Below are positions 39,218 to 52,760 of a stretch of DNA of 64,000 nucleotides, one piece after another. Position 1 is the stretch's first letter; each line of letters begins with the position of its first letter. The stretch lies in NCBI GenBank assembly GCA_008694505.1, contig VZDJ01000623.1, positions 11,778,443-11,842,442 of the forward strand. The letters are read 5' to 3'. Both the position numbers and the translations under genes were made by a program. This DNA comes from Cyanoderma ruficeps. Its lineage: Eukaryota; Chordata; Aves; Passeriformes; Timaliidae. The notes under the pieces were generated by a model. The model was not told where the DNA came from. It did no database searches and was given only the letters and a program-made list of their open reading frames with translations.

Positions 39218-42200
39218 TATCACAACCATCCTCAGGAAGCCCAACAGAGTCCAACAGAGAACACAAGCAGGCTCACTTCCTTCCTCGGGTTTTATCAATA
39301 ACTCAAAGCCTCAGACATAAAATGCAGCATGAGCTTCCTCTCCAAGTTTTAAAATCATCAGGATTTTCTGCTCCTGCCACAATTTCTTTCTTCAAGCAAC
39401 AGCCTTCTTTTCCCTTCATATCCCACTTCAACTCAGCTGGACCCACGGGGAGCCAACCTGTCAGTAGCAACCCCATGTTCAATTGCAGGGTTTAGCTTCC
39501 ATTCTTAGTCTAACTCAGCAAAATTGCTCTGGAGGTAGGGAGAGGTCAGAGCTTGCTAACCATGTAAAGGCAGCTGATGTCCAGCTGACCTGGGACAACC
39601 CTGCTGGGCAGAAGGAGCAAGACAGCAGAACAGCTCCACTGCTCAGAAGCATCACAAGCTCTACGTATCTTTTTGGTGGTTTGCAATGTACAGACTATTG
39701 GAGATGGGTGTGAGAACCAAAATGACAGATGACAGGGCTCTGTAATACCAATGGAAGAAAGGTGCTTTATTTATTCCATGACACTTTGGCATTGAAAATA
39801 AAAAGTGAAGATTTGAAATAAATTCCTCTGTGCTGTATCAAAAATGAAAATCACTTGCTCTTTATCCACATAATTTCAATTTCTCTGGAAAAAGAGAAGA
39901 GCAAAAACTCACTAAGGCTGCTATATCTAAATAACTCCTAGAGAGGAGCAATGGTCTCTAAACTAGTAATGACAATAAGCCTAAAGAACTGCTATCACTT
40001 TTAAGCCAACTATTTTTATGCATTTTATGGAGCAATGGAGAATTATCAAAATTCTAAACTATTTTCATAAGTGCTGAAAAAGGCATCCATTAAAAATGTG
40101 CTAATTCAGCCATTCAGCCAAAAATAGGAGAGAAGCTACAGCCCAACACCTGCAGGCCGTAGGGAGAGAGTGGGTGGGAGAGGGAGAAGAAGCCTCTCCA
40201 AGAGATGAGAGCTGCTCTGAGTTAAGGTAGGAGTTATGTGGGAACCAATGCAGACACAGGCAGCACCTCTTCCTCCTACAGACCCCACACCCAGGCTTTA
40301 GCAGGTTCCTGTAACCCTTTTCCAGCACCACAGATAATTTATGTGGCAAAAAGAAACAAAAACTGAGATTGTACCTCAAAATGTGTACTTTGGACAACCA
40401 CATTGGCTGGGAATAATAATTTGGACATAAACCCATGCTGAACTGGAAAGCTATGTGCCCATATTAGGCTGAAGACCAGACCAAGGTCATTAAAGCTTTT
40501 ATGAGTGATGTGATAGGTACAGGACAAATGTAGGTTACCACATATTCTCAGTGCCATGGATAAAATAAACCCATCAAAACCTTTTAACAACCTTCAAGGT
40601 ATGTATATGGGTCTAAGGCATTTATGCTCAACATTACCATCATCAACTCTCCCCCTACGTGGGGAGAAAGTGTCAGGCAAGGGCATGATATGCTACAATA
40701 TAGCTACAATGTGCAGCTACAATATAATCAGTCCTGGCGGACATTCCTTCTAAATGAGTCTCTCACTTCAATCATCACTTCCCAGTTACATTACACACAT
40801 TTCAGCAAGTCCTGAAAATGGTTTCAGAAAAAATAGTAGAAAGCATGCAATCACAAAAGTCAGGGATATGTGAAAGCTGCTTTATCGTGGTGGTAAAGCC
40901 TGGGTGCCTTGGAACACAGTGTAAACATGGGAGGCGGGGGTGTCGGACAGGTATATTCAAAAGGACTGCATGCCATGCCACAAGCTAAAGGACAGCAAGT
41001 GGCACAGCATCTGATTTCATTGCTACAGGATACTGAAAATACTGTAATATGTGTATTAATAATTAATTTGGCATGGTAAAAGCAATTTTACTGTAAAACA
41101 GGGATGTGTGACTATTACTGGACCCTGCAGGGAAACAAAGATAAATGTCCTTCCCCAGATCTCGCATCATTCAATAACCGGATTGGGAACATGATCCAAG
41201 ACTGCTGACACTTTTTTCTGCTGCTGCCACCAGATCACATTACCACAGGCAGAGAGTCCTCTGAGCATTAGAGGTCATCTTCTGTAGAAAACAGGAAAAT
41301 GGAGAGTCTGTTAGATGGAAGGAGAGGAGAGAAGCAGGGCTGGGACAGCCAGCTCTGGCAAAGCCCCCCTGAAGAGGCAAGCTGGCTTTTCTCCAGAAAC
41401 AGATAGCGGCGAGCACTAAAGACACAAGAGTTATTGAAGGTAAAAGTAAACTCTGAAACAAGAACTAACAATAAACCATTTTAAAATGTTCATGAATAAA
41501 TTTACATTGGAGATGAGAGGGAACCTCACTTACATCCTTATTTGGAAGTGGGAAGATAAAGGCAAGGGAGGAGGAGAGAAAGACAAAGAAATCCATTCCT
41601 TCCATATTCCAAAGACAAAACTTGGTAACATAAAAATTCTAGGAAATAGCTCCAGCATAGCAAGTAACTTCTCTATATTAACCAGGCAATATTCTTCTAT
41701 GTTGCTGTGCTACTGAAGAATTGTTATCAAAATGCACAGATGTCCTTCACTTTGTACTTCTCCTTCCTTTATTCTTTTATTTATCGTTCCTTCCTTCTTT
41801 TTCTCACATCCATTACAAGTGCCAGGAGGTTCAAAGCCCCTGCAGGTTTGCTGCCACTTGGTCCTGTCTCACATGTGGTATTTGTACAGAGACTAACACA
41901 GTACTTTGAACAGCCACAGTGTTGAAAAACTGGCAGCTCTCCAGAAACTTTAAAAGAAATGGCTGTCAAGTTAGCCCATGCCCAAATTCCACCCTGTGCA
42001 AATTGCTTGTGAACAGTGTTTCAATTTACCTGTAATTTGTGATAGCATCATTATTGCATGGATTTAGTGTGCTCATCACTATGCTGATGCAAGCTATAAA
42101 GCACCATCTCCCTTCCAGAGAAATCAAGGCAGAACTGGGGATACACCAATATTTAAACCAGGCAAGGGTGCAAAGAGCAATATGCTGAAGACCTGGTTGC

Positions 42201-45200
42201 AACCCCTAGACCAGCAGTGAAGAAAATGGGGGCTGCTGGACAAAATGACAGTGGTCCTGGCTGGTCAGTAGCAATTAGAACAATTAAATGTAAAGCACGC
42301 TTTTCAAAACTCAGAAGGGTTTTCAAAGGCAGGAGGTTTAAATGCCAGTGGAGTGCCATATTAGCTATACAATACTGTTATTTTTAACCATCCTGGGCTC
42401 CATCCTCCCACATTCACTTTCCTCCTGAGCTTTCCACACCCTTAGTTTCCCCACTGCTTTAGTCTGATAGTCTCCCAATTTGTTTCTTCCTGAGATGAAG
42501 TGCTCACCCTTTGCTCTTCTCCCTCCCTGCTGCTGCCTCTCCCAGCACACTCCCTCCTAAGAGCTCACTAGTGCCTCTGCTTCCAGAAGCGTATCTTTGC
42601 AGGTGACTGGTAAGTCCTTTTCTTGAGTTGTGACACAGTTATCAGGCAGCTGCAGTCGATAAGGAGGATGGCTGGAGCTGGCCTGAGGACCCACAGAGCA
42701 GGAGAGGAAATAATATGGGGTTAATTCCAGCATGTGAGAAAGAGGAGGGTGGTACAGGACAGTCAAGACAGCTGCAGCCACCATATCTTCACAACAGGCC
42801 TGCTGCACCTGCAGTGCATTTTTAAGACAAACACATCAAGAATGAAAACAGCCTATATTTGTATTAGGTATGATCAGACAGCTCCTTCCTGAAAGAATGT
42901 TCTCTGTCTCCCACCTTGTAGCACCCCACTTGTTAGTCAATTTTCAGGTCCCCCAGAGGATCCAAAGAGGACTTCTGCCTTTCTATCAATGTGGAAGCAG
43001 CTTCCCTTCCCTACGCTTCCTTCACTGATATTTACCAACAGTTCACTTCAGTCCTTCAATTTTCCCCTTTCTTTCCTGTTGCTTGATTCTACCTGCCTTT
43101 GTGGTAGAGAAATGAGGAGACTCACCAAATGCTTCCCCTGGCCTCCCTTCACACAAGGTTTTACCTTTAAGTGCTGAGCTCCAGAATACCTTCCTTTCTG
43201 CCCTTCCCCTACGTCATTTCAAGAATTTCTTCAGAAAAAATGTCACATGCTTTTCTACTCCATCTTTCTAGTGTAACTCATGTCCTCTTTGTAAGCCGCA
43301 ACAACCTGGGCTGCTTCTGCTCTCCCACCCTTTCTTCCACTGCCTCCTGTACACACTGCCTATTGCATTGCCACCTCTGTGTTTTGTTTTCATTTCTGCC
43401 TTGCAGTCTTCTTCCATGCAGTACTTTCTGCTTGACAAATACCATTCATATGATCTCTCTCCCCATGAGAGACAGTCACACAAGTTATACAAACAGGTTA
43501 TAAGGAGAGACCTGATATGCCCAAAAGCACGTCCATCTTTCCTGACCCTGTATAGTACAGGCACTGCCTCTGACAAACTTTGCCCACTTACATCCTTGAT
43601 CACTGTGGCTAAAAGCCCACAGTTTCACCCTCAGCACACACCACCTGCAGTGTTTACCTGGAGGATGGTCCTCTACCTTCAGCTGATGGATTTCAACTCT
43701 CCAGGTGACACATATCATGTCAGAGATGTGTTGTCTGCAAATGGAAACTCTCTCCTCCATGGTCCTCAGGTAAAGGCTATTTTTTAAAAAAATAACACAG
43801 AAAACCTTGCTGCACTGGACCACCTATGTCCTTTTACCAAATTCAGGAAAAAAAAACCTCACCCTATTTTATAAGAAGTTTTAAGGCTGGTTTGAAAGGT
43901 AAAGAATTCCTGCTCCAAGAGGTCGATGAAATAATATGACAAGGGTGGTGATTAAGTCTCACCACAAAGGAAAATGTTGAGTTGATGTAGGTGGCAGATA
44001 AAACCCCCCACTATCTTTATGAGTCAGGTAAGCTGCCAGAAACTGGAGGTGGAATCCGTGGGATGGAGCTGTTTTCATTCCAGCCAGTTAGTAGTAAGCT
44101 CTATGAACAACAACAAAAAAAAGTTTAAATAAAAAAATACATTTTTTAAAAACTGAGACTCTTATCTAAATAGCAAAATCTAACAACTGCCCTTGATCCC
44201 CAGTGATGGTGTTTGTACTCAGTCAAGGGAAAAAAATACTAAACAACTCTTCCCCCCACCCTCTGAGGTTAATGTAGCATTTTTGGATTATGCATCTATT
44301 CTTCCATCTCCCACCCAATGCATATGATCCTGCAGTCACAGCTCTCTCCTCTCCCTCTGGCTCCAGAAAAAAGGGAAGCTGACAAGCTGAAATCCCAGTC
44401 TCACCCCACACAGAACCCTTTTCAGAAGAAGAGCTTAGCTCTGCTGAGGAGAAAGCATGTCTCTTCCAACAGCTGCACAAAAGTGGCTTAACAAATGCAT
44501 AAAACAAAACAACTGGGGGGAAAAAAGAAAAATGTTTTGTGAGGTCTTATTTTGGGTCAGTCCAGCACCCAAGGGATATTTCAAAGATATGACAGTGTCC
44601 CTAATGTAAAATTAAAGTCTTTTCATTTACAAAAAAACCTGAAGTTGAGAAATGTAAAGAGAATGTCCTTGAGTTCAAGGGGCTCAAAGTCCTCCTCTGG
44701 TACTGTCAGTGGGAACACAACATCTGCTCTGCTCACAGTGCAGCCTGAGCAAGATGCTTGCTTAAATATCCATCTGAATTTAGGAACATTTCCTACATAC
44801 TTAATTCTTCAGTCTACCCAATACATATGTTTGAGGACGGGCAGGAGCACTGTACTTCAGGTGCTAAGAAAGGGATGAAATAGGATCAGATATTTAACAT
44901 GAGTAATTTCTTGTTTTCAGCTGGAGAGTGAAAGATGTGGAGTGGAGATAAATGTATACATAAATATATATAAATAAAATATATGTAAACATAAGGGAGG
45001 TAAAGGACAGCGACCAAAGGAACAGCTTGGAGAAGAAATGTCAAGAGGAAGGTTGAGCTAGGCAATGGACAGAAGTGAGATGTCAGAAATGAGAGAGCAG
45101 GAGAATGACACAGAGGAGAAAAAAAAGAGATGTAAGAAGATGATACATGAAAGGGGAAAAAATGAGAGAAAATACATGAGTGGACAAAAAATAGAGAGAG

Positions 45201-46844
45201 GAGGAAGGCAAAGTAATGAGCACAAGGCAGAAACACTGAAGTATAAATATGACACAGAAAAAAGAGACTCCTAAGAAGGGTCACAAGAAGAAAAAAAGAC
45301 CTTGCACAGCAGAGAAGATGTGAAATAAGCAGTGGGGAAAAAAAAACACCTGCTAGTACAGCACTTCTCAGAGTCCCAGGTGAGAGATGCTGCTGTCCCA
45401 ACAAGGGACAGAGGCAAACCCTAGGAACTGACAGGGTAAACCCAAGGAGAACAAAGGACGATGCTGGGAGAAGATAACGATACCCTTGTACTAGGTTGCT
45501 GCCTCTTGTCTGAAACAGAAATCACAAAGGTCATTGAAATTGCTGCTTAAATCTTATATCTGGTACTTGAAAAAACCTCTTTCCCAATACAATCACTCTT
45601 CCTTCTCTCTCAATGCTGGGTTAAATTAATTACTGTACACTCAACAGTTGTACCTCCCTGCTGGGGAAGAAAACTCCAGACACCATTCTGCTCAAAGCAG
45701 ACCTTCATCTCTGGCTCACTTTGCCTATAGAGGCTTCTGCAGAAATCTCAGTAGACAAAGGTAAATTTCCTGCAGCTCCAAAATCACCATGAGGGATTTG
45801 GCTATCATTAGTAAAATGAGGAAAGAAACAGGAAGGAAAGAGGGGTAAGCACTCAGGAAGAAAAGCTTTTTTTGTTATTATAATTAGGAAATTTAACCAG
45901 TACAGAGGGAAAGAAATTGCTGCCTGTAAATAAACTGTCACTCCTCTGCACATCAAATAATAGGAACAAGAGGGAGTGTGTGGGAAGTACATTCATATTA
46001 TCAAATTCTTTCTGATATTAACATGTTCAATATAATGAAAACATAATCAGGAAAATAACATACTCTAACACAAATACTATGGAGGTTATAGAGAAAAAAC
46101 CCTAGGAAGATCGGTGTTCCCAGGGTAGTGCCAATCTGAGAAACCAGAGCTTTATTAGTAGTAACAGGAGCAACATATGGAGATGAATGAAACCATGTTT
46201 GTAAATGTGATATGCAATTGCACACTCTCACTTGGCTTTCCTTTTTCACGATCTGACTCAGCCTCCACACTCCCCCATCTTTTGATTCATAAATTCTTGA
46301 TATCAAAAAATAAAAGAGTTACAAAGCCAGCATGCAAAGGGCACAAGATGACGTGAAATACAAGGATACTGGTGAGCACAGAACGTGCCATCAATCACCA
46401 CCCTACAAATGGACAAATCTGCTGGAGATAAGCAGTGGAGACAGGGCCACCCTCTCCAGGGGCTCGCTGGAGGACACCGAGCAGCAAACCACAGCTCATC
46501 TCCATTGCGGTAGAGGTGCATGCTGAGATAGACAAATCTATTACAAAATTGTATATTGCTTACACTGCACAGCAGCCACTGGGTTAGGCAGCCCCTGCAC
46601 CACCAAACCCGTGAGACTGGAGGTGAGAAGAATGAAAAATAAAAGGGTTTCTTATGGCATATACTCCCTGTATTTTTTAAGCTATGGAAAAAAGATCAGG
46701 GTTAACCACAAGCAACAAAAAACACAACAGTGCATGAGCAATGGTTTACAGCCCTATACGTACTAAATAATTAACAACCTCACAGAGTGTTGACACAGTG
46801 GGGGTCTGTATACAGGATAATAATCCCTTCTTTCCCTGAGGCCC
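39218..46844. other. Intergenic DNA up to the second CpG island
   Basis: No gene was recognised. There is a small threefold GCTACAAT repeat at 40,691-40,729, a pyrimidine-rich tract around 43,000-43,480, an AT-rich tract at 44,950-44,995 and a strongly purine-rich block at about 45,060-45,350 whose open frames are only lysine/glutamate-rich noise. Confidence 0.5.
45060..45350 (+). repeat. Purine-rich (GA) low-complexity block
   Basis: The plus strand is dominated by A and G for nearly 300 bp without a fixed repeat unit. Such asymmetric tracts can form unusual DNA structures. They also generate open frames rich in Lys, Glu and Arg that are not genes. Confidence 0.7.
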
Positions 46845-48620
46845 CGGGCTCCTCAGCATGTGTGTGGCCAGGCTGCGGACGGCCAGCCCGGCCCGTGGGC
46901 ACCGCTGGCCCACCGCAGGCAGTGCCGGGCTGCGGCCCCCAGCCCTGCCACGGCCGGGCCCCGGCCGAGGCTTCGCCTTCAGGCCCCGGTTAACCGGAGC
47001 TCTCCGAGCTCCGGCGACACCATTCCTACGATCGCAGCAAAGCACTGGCAAAGCTGACACCGTTTCGGTACATTCGCCAAGCCCGGAGAACGATGAAGCC
47101 CCGGCTCTGCGGGGCTCAGGGTCCAGCACAAGGCAGGGCAGGGCAGGGCAGCCCGCACACCGCATCGCGGTACAGCGGTGAGGCAGCTCGCATGCTCGGG
47201 CAGCGCAGCCCCGCAGCGGGCACTGCGGCGTGCGGTGCCCACCGCTGCCGCACCGCAGGCAGCCAGCGCAGGGGAGGGTCTTGCCTGCTGGGCGTCTGGA
47301 CTCCTCCGCAGGCGAGCTCTAGGCGCCGGCGTGGCGCGGGGCAGGTGCGCACGGCGGGGCTGAGGGGCCGCTCGCTGCCGCTCCGCGCGGATCCGGCGGG
47401 CGCCGCGCCGGGTGGGCCGCGGGACCGGGACCCGCCTCCGATCCCGACCAGGCTGCGACCGCCGGGGCGCCGGGCTGTGCGCCGCCGCCGCCGCCGCTGC
47501 GGCCCGGGCCGTGCCGCACCGCCCATAGCCCGCCCGCCGGCTCCGCCCGCCCCCGCCTCTGCGGGCTCCCGCCGCGGGGCCGCCGGGGGCGGGGCGGGCG
47601 CGCAGCGCGGCCCCGGCGAGCGGCTCGGGCGCTGCGGCGGCGGCGGCTGCGCGGGGCGCTCGGCACGGCCGCGGCGGCGGACCGTCACCTGGTGCCGCCT
47701 CGCCCGCAGCGGCGCCGCGCTTTGTCCGGGCTGAGCGGGCGCACCCGGCCCCGGCGGCGCCCGGCCCGGCTCAGCACAGCGGCCGGCGGCTCTCGGGGCG
47801 TCGCCTGGCTCCGGCGGCCTGGGCACGGCGGGGAGCGTGAATGAGAGTTTGCTCCGATTTCCGAGCAGGGTGAGTGCCGCGCCCGCCATCTCGGGGGAAT
47901 AATAATAGTAGTAGTANAATAATATTTTTTTTTTGGTCCCTGTACCTGTACATACTAGCCTGGCGCCACCTCCCTGGGGCAGGGTTGCATGCGGGGCGCG
48001 GTGTCTTTCGCCACCCTCGGGGACCCTCGGGAGGGGGTTGCTGTCTTTTGGTCTCCCCGTTCTCTTTTGTTCGGCTCTCGCGGGGCAGGGGGGAAGGGGC
48101 GGACCGGGAGGTTACGGGGGAGCCAACGGAGGTCTCGGCCGGTGGCCCAGCTGTCCCGGCGGTTGCGGCAGGCAGGACGCTGTCCCCGTGCATGCAGGGG
48201 GTGTCCGGCTGTCCCCTCCCTGCTTCCCGGGCGGAGCAGCGGCCCTCTTCTCCTCGCGCCCCTCCGGCACGGAGGAGCCGCCCTGGGCTGCGGGGACAGG
48301 CGGTGGCATCGCCGCCACCAGCCAGAAAGCACCGGCTGTAGTAAACACGGCGCATGGGGCGGCGGGGAACCCGGTAAAGGTCATATCCTTGTGTGCACAC
48401 GCAGCCCGACCTATCTGGGCTCCGCAGCTGTTGTCTTGGGGACGGTGTGGTGGCTGCCGGTGCCTGTCGCTGGCAGAACCGCGCTCCCGGCGTTGGCTCT
48501 GCTCGGCGGTGTTCCCCGGCTGCGTGCAGGGATCTCCCTTGGCGAGGGAGAGCAGTGAGAGCTGCGTCACACCCTCCTCTACCTCCTCCCGCCCCCGGCC
48601 GGGGTGGCAGCTGGGTGGCA
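46845..48620. promoter_or_regulatory. CpG island, probable promoter of a plus-strand gene (GRAMD4 by synteny)
   Basis: GC and CpG rise abruptly at about 46,845 and stay high to about 48,620. The densest core is 47,330-47,870, with many GC boxes such as 'ggggcggggcggg'. No TATA box is seen. The position downstream of CELSR1 in divergent orientation matches GRAMD4 in the conserved order TRMU-CELSR1-GRAMD4-CERK, but no GRAMD4 protein segment is visible, so the identity is inference from neighbourhood. Confidence 0.7.
47500..47869 (+). other. Candidate first exon (mostly UTR) of the CpG-island gene
   Basis: A strong donor, CAGG|GTGAGT, ends the putative exon at 47869. The only in-frame ATG close to it (47841-47843) would give a ten-residue start before the donor, so the exon is probably wholly or mainly untranslated. 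The 5' boundary is arbitrary because the transcription start cannot be read. Confidence 0.4.
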
Positions 48621-51600
48621 TCCGATTTAGCAATAAGAGCTGGGAATGCAGGTTCTGCTGTGAGGTTTGTTTTCTTAGCGGTAGCTGTGCCTAGCCGAGT
48701 TCAGGGCTAGCCACATGTTCATGTTAAATAGCAGCCAGCTGTGTGCTGATTCCTCAGAGCATGCAGTGTCTGGATGCATCTTGGTGTGGAGCAATGAGGC
48801 ACGGGAGTGTTGGAGCAGTAGAAGTGGAGGAATGTTGCTGGAGAGCTTACTCGCAAGGAGACGGAGAGGATGGCACGGTAAATGGCTGTTTTGCAATTCA
48901 GGCTGTGAGCCTGGACTCCTCCAGACAGGTCAATAGGTATGCGTGGATTTTGTGGCTTTCTGCGTGCTCCCGTGGGTCATGGCTGAGCTTGTGTGCACGA
49001 ATGGGGCAAATGGGAAATGACAGCTTTTTGTCATATTTTTGTGGCTTGCCTTGTTGATGCAGCTCAAGACTTTTAGATGAATACATATGGTACTGTTAAG
49101 CTTGTGTGATTATGGGATGAACGATGGACAAGTTCTTGGTATCACATTTCCAGTGGCAGTTGAGATGTGTGTGAGGAGAGAAAATATTAATAAAGTATGG
49201 CTCTCAGGTCCCTATGCTTTGCATTATCTGGCAGTATCCTGCCTGTGCTTTTAACATGTGATACAATTTCATTCCACAGAATTAGAAGTGTTAGCTTAAC
49301 TGCTTTTTTAAACACCATCTTTAGTTATCAAATGTCACATCTAGTTATTCAAAAAGGGAGGGTTTTTTTTTTTAGTCCTAGTCTGTCTTCTTCGTAAGCT
49401 GACAGTTAAGCTACTAGCACTGAAACGGATGAAATACAAAATTGGTGGTGGTGTGGCACTGAATTGTGCAAAATTCCATGAAAGCCTGAGTTATGTTTCA
49501 CTATTTTTCGTATGGTGGCCACAAGAATGTTTGGCTCATCCCTCTGCCCTAATAAAGGTGGTTTTGGGCTGAGATGCCAGACTGAACTGAAATGAGCCAT
49601 GTCATGCATCCTGCTCTGCAGGTAAGCTGTTGGAGCTGTTTTTGGATGGTGGTAGGTGGGACTAATCTGAGTTCAGGTATCACACCGATGTGTTTGGTTT
49701 TGGTTTTTTTTCTCATTTAGCTGTGGCACTATTGTGACGTGATCTACTCAGCATGTCCTTGGTCAGGGGATGGCTCTCAAGCAGCCTGGGGTTGGCTGCT
49801 GCTGTTTGGAAGTATGGATGTATGTGTGCCCCTCCTTGGCCTGGTACAGTTTCTGCTCTGGGTGAAGGCATCACCCAGGCCTTGACCTCCTGCCTGATGC
49901 CTTGCCAGCATCGCTGTATCCTGGTGACCTGGCATCAGTAGCTGTGTGGGGTGAGGAGTTAAGGGCAGCATCTGGGAAAAGCCTGTCCTGGCTCTGCTCT
50001 TTCATGGGACCCAGTTTCAAAGAGACTGGGAGAAGGGAGATCCCAAATGAGGAGGCAAAATCAGGGGGCTGACTGACAGCCCTGCTGTCTTTCCAGCTGG
50101 AAACTCCCGGTGATTTACAGCAGAAACTGTAAAACAGCTCCTACCCCTTCTCTCCCTGTGGGTGATACTGAAAGGTTATAGGAATAGAAGTTCATTATAA
50201 GAATGAATGGCTGCAGCAGTATTATGTGCCAAAGAGATTCAATGTTGTTTGAGACCTGGGGGGAAAAAACCTCCAACTGGAATACTTCATTTTGGCAAGG
50301 GAACCCTTGCAGTGTCTGAGAAGTGGTTAGTGCTGCTGTTAGAGGTCAGGTATAGGTCCTGGGTATGAAACATTGTCTGTGGATCCACTCGAAGCACATA
50401 CATGTGATACTACATACATGTGGTGTGTCTTCAGCATCATTCTGGTACTTCAGTATTCAATCCTTAACACAGAGACTTCAAAGCTAGGGAGAGGCATTAA
50501 CTGTTTAACCCCTCAGATGACAGATCTGTTGGAATAACAGATAACAAAGATCTCATTTCTCCTTATTTTGTCTGCTGAAGATTCACATTTTATTTTTTGA
50601 CTGTATCACCACCAAATCTATATGGACTCTTGTACACCAGTCTTTGTTTTGCATAACATATGGCCCCATTAATAATTTTACAGTAAATAATTTTTTATTA
50701 AAAGAGTAATAGATTACATTTCCTGATGTTTCATTTTTTATAAGTCTGGGTAATAAATACTGTTCAGGAAGGCTTGAGTCAAGGGCAGCATATACCTCAC
50801 TGATTTTTTTTGGGTTAAAGTTGTAGCTATTTAGTGGTTTGTTGTGCTCTCTTCCTTCCTCTCGTTACCCCCAGTATTTACCAGGGTTAGCAGTGATACT
50901 CTCTAACTTCAAAGTCCTGAAAGCCCTGGCTATAACCAAAATACTCTAGAACTATCTTCAGAGAATTCTGTCATCTTGAATTGGAGGCTCTCTTGTCCAA
51001 ACCTGCGTCAGGCCCAAATAAAGTATGCAATTTTCTAGCTTTATCCTGTAGCACTGGTTCTATTTCTTTCCTACATAGATTTTTGCAGCTAAAGAATATC
51101 TGCATGGCAACATCCATGCTAGCAGACGAGAACACTTTTTCTAATGTGTTATTTTTATGACATAGAGTTTGATCAGAGGGAAAGCTTTGGACAGCAAGTG
51201 CTTATTCAGGGTTTTTCAAAACAGATTTTCTCTCTGCCCACTGCCCTTAACCTGGCAGGTTAATCCATAAAGTAATCTGTCCACAGAAATACAAGAAATG
51301 TAGTGCTTCATAATACAGATGAAAAATGTAGTGTAGTCATACTGTTGGGTGCTTTGAAGTTTTTATGTGTTTTGGTCTTTGAAGTTTCTGAACTTGTGTT
51401 CATTGCCATTGCTATAGGACACATACTCACAGACCAAAAAAATTAGGCCTTTTCCTAGAGGTCAGAATTTACTAAAAAACTTATAGTTCAGTTGTGAACT
51501 CCCCTTAAAATTTAATGACTTGGTGCTGCTTTTTGTTATGACATAAGAAAATGAAATAAAGAGTCTTTGAAGCTACTTCAGACTTCATAAATATTAACAG

Positions 51601-52265
51601 GCTCTGCAGTCTTCAGAGGGAGTATGTTCTGGATGTTTTTCTTCACCTTAATAGTACGGTTTCATTTGCACAGTAAATCTTCTTGTCTTGACTAAACTGA
51701 AAGAGCAGTTATCAGATGCAAATCAGAAATACTGTATTTGTGGGTGGGAACACTCTTGCTGTGTTTCCCCTTCTCTTTTCAACACCCAATCCTTTCTTCT
51801 GGTGCATGCTCTGGGAGCAGTAAATTTAATTCCGTGGCTTACAAGACCAGATCTTCAGCAATCTTAAATGATTGAAATTGCAGGTTTTTGTACTTCTGAG
51901 AATACTGGAAGGTAAAGATTCATAACTCGTTCACTTGCATTGAAAAATCCTCTCTATTTGCATCTTGGGTAACTATATATTTTTAATATTTACCAGTGTT
52001 AATGAGGAAAAGAACCCCACAAGTAGTATTCTCTAAACATGCCTTGGGAATACTTAAAATTCTCTCTAAGGTTAAAAACTAGTTTGCATTTTAATAAAAA
52101 CTGAAATTCTGCTTAGTTGCAGCTTCCTATAAATCCCAGGTTAATGCAGAAAGTATTCTGTGATGGCTCATAAAGAACACTTCACCTATAGATACAGGTT
52201 AGATGAAGTTCTTTTAAAACTTGTTCCAGGTGTCTCATCAGTAATGAAGAGAACTTCTCTTTTTA
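47870..52265 (+). other. Putative intron 1 of the CpG-island gene, first part
   Basis: Sequence after the donor drops from GC-rich to AT-rich. There is a short AAT/AGT run with an N at 47917. I found no segment resembling the known GRAMD4 N-terminal coding exons and no repeat worth naming. Confidence 0.4.
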
Positions 52266-52760
52266 TTTCACAGAATCATGGAGTGACTGAGGTTAGAAGG
52301 GACCTCTGGAGATACCTAGTCCAACCCTTGGCTCAAGCAGAGCCAGCTAAAGCAGGTTGCTCAGGCACAAGTCCAGATGGCTTTTGAGTTTCTCCAAGGA
52401 TGGAGACTCTACAGTCTTCCTGGGCAGCCTGTGCAAATTCTCAGTCACCTCCACAGTAAAAAGTGTTTCCTGATGTTCAGAGGGAACTTCTTGTATTTCA
52501 GTTTGTGCCCATTACCTCTGCTTCTGTCACTGGGCAGAGCAGAGCCCAGCTCTGTCCTCTCTACACCTTCCCTTCAGTTTTTTATATACATTTATGAAAT
52601 CCTCCCCTTGAGCCTTCTCTTGTCCAGGCTGAACAGTCCCAGCTCTCCCAGCCTCTCCTCACAGGAGAGATGCTCTGGTCCCTTTGCTGGATTATCTCCA
52701 GTATGTCCATGTATCTCTTGTGCTGGGGCCCTCAGAACTGGGCACAATACTACAGTTATG
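52266..52760 (-). mobile_element. CR1 LINE fragment, antisense
   Basis: The reverse complement follows the CR1 3' region. The plus strand starts 'cacagaatcatggagtgact', then 'gaagggacctctggagata' and 'gctcaggcacaagtccagat', and later 'gcctctcctcacaggagaga' and 'gggccctcagaactgggcac'. Length is about 495 bp, comparable with the copy at 12.9 kb but in the opposite orientation. Confidence 0.92.

Noticed and set aside
45065..45274. Lys/Glu-rich open frame
   Set aside because: It is produced by the purine-rich block and not by a gene.
47116..47889. 257-residue minus-strand open frame in the second CpG island
   Set aside because: Pro/Arg/Ala-rich, as expected by chance in extremely GC-rich DNA. 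It runs antisense to the likely first exon and has no domain.
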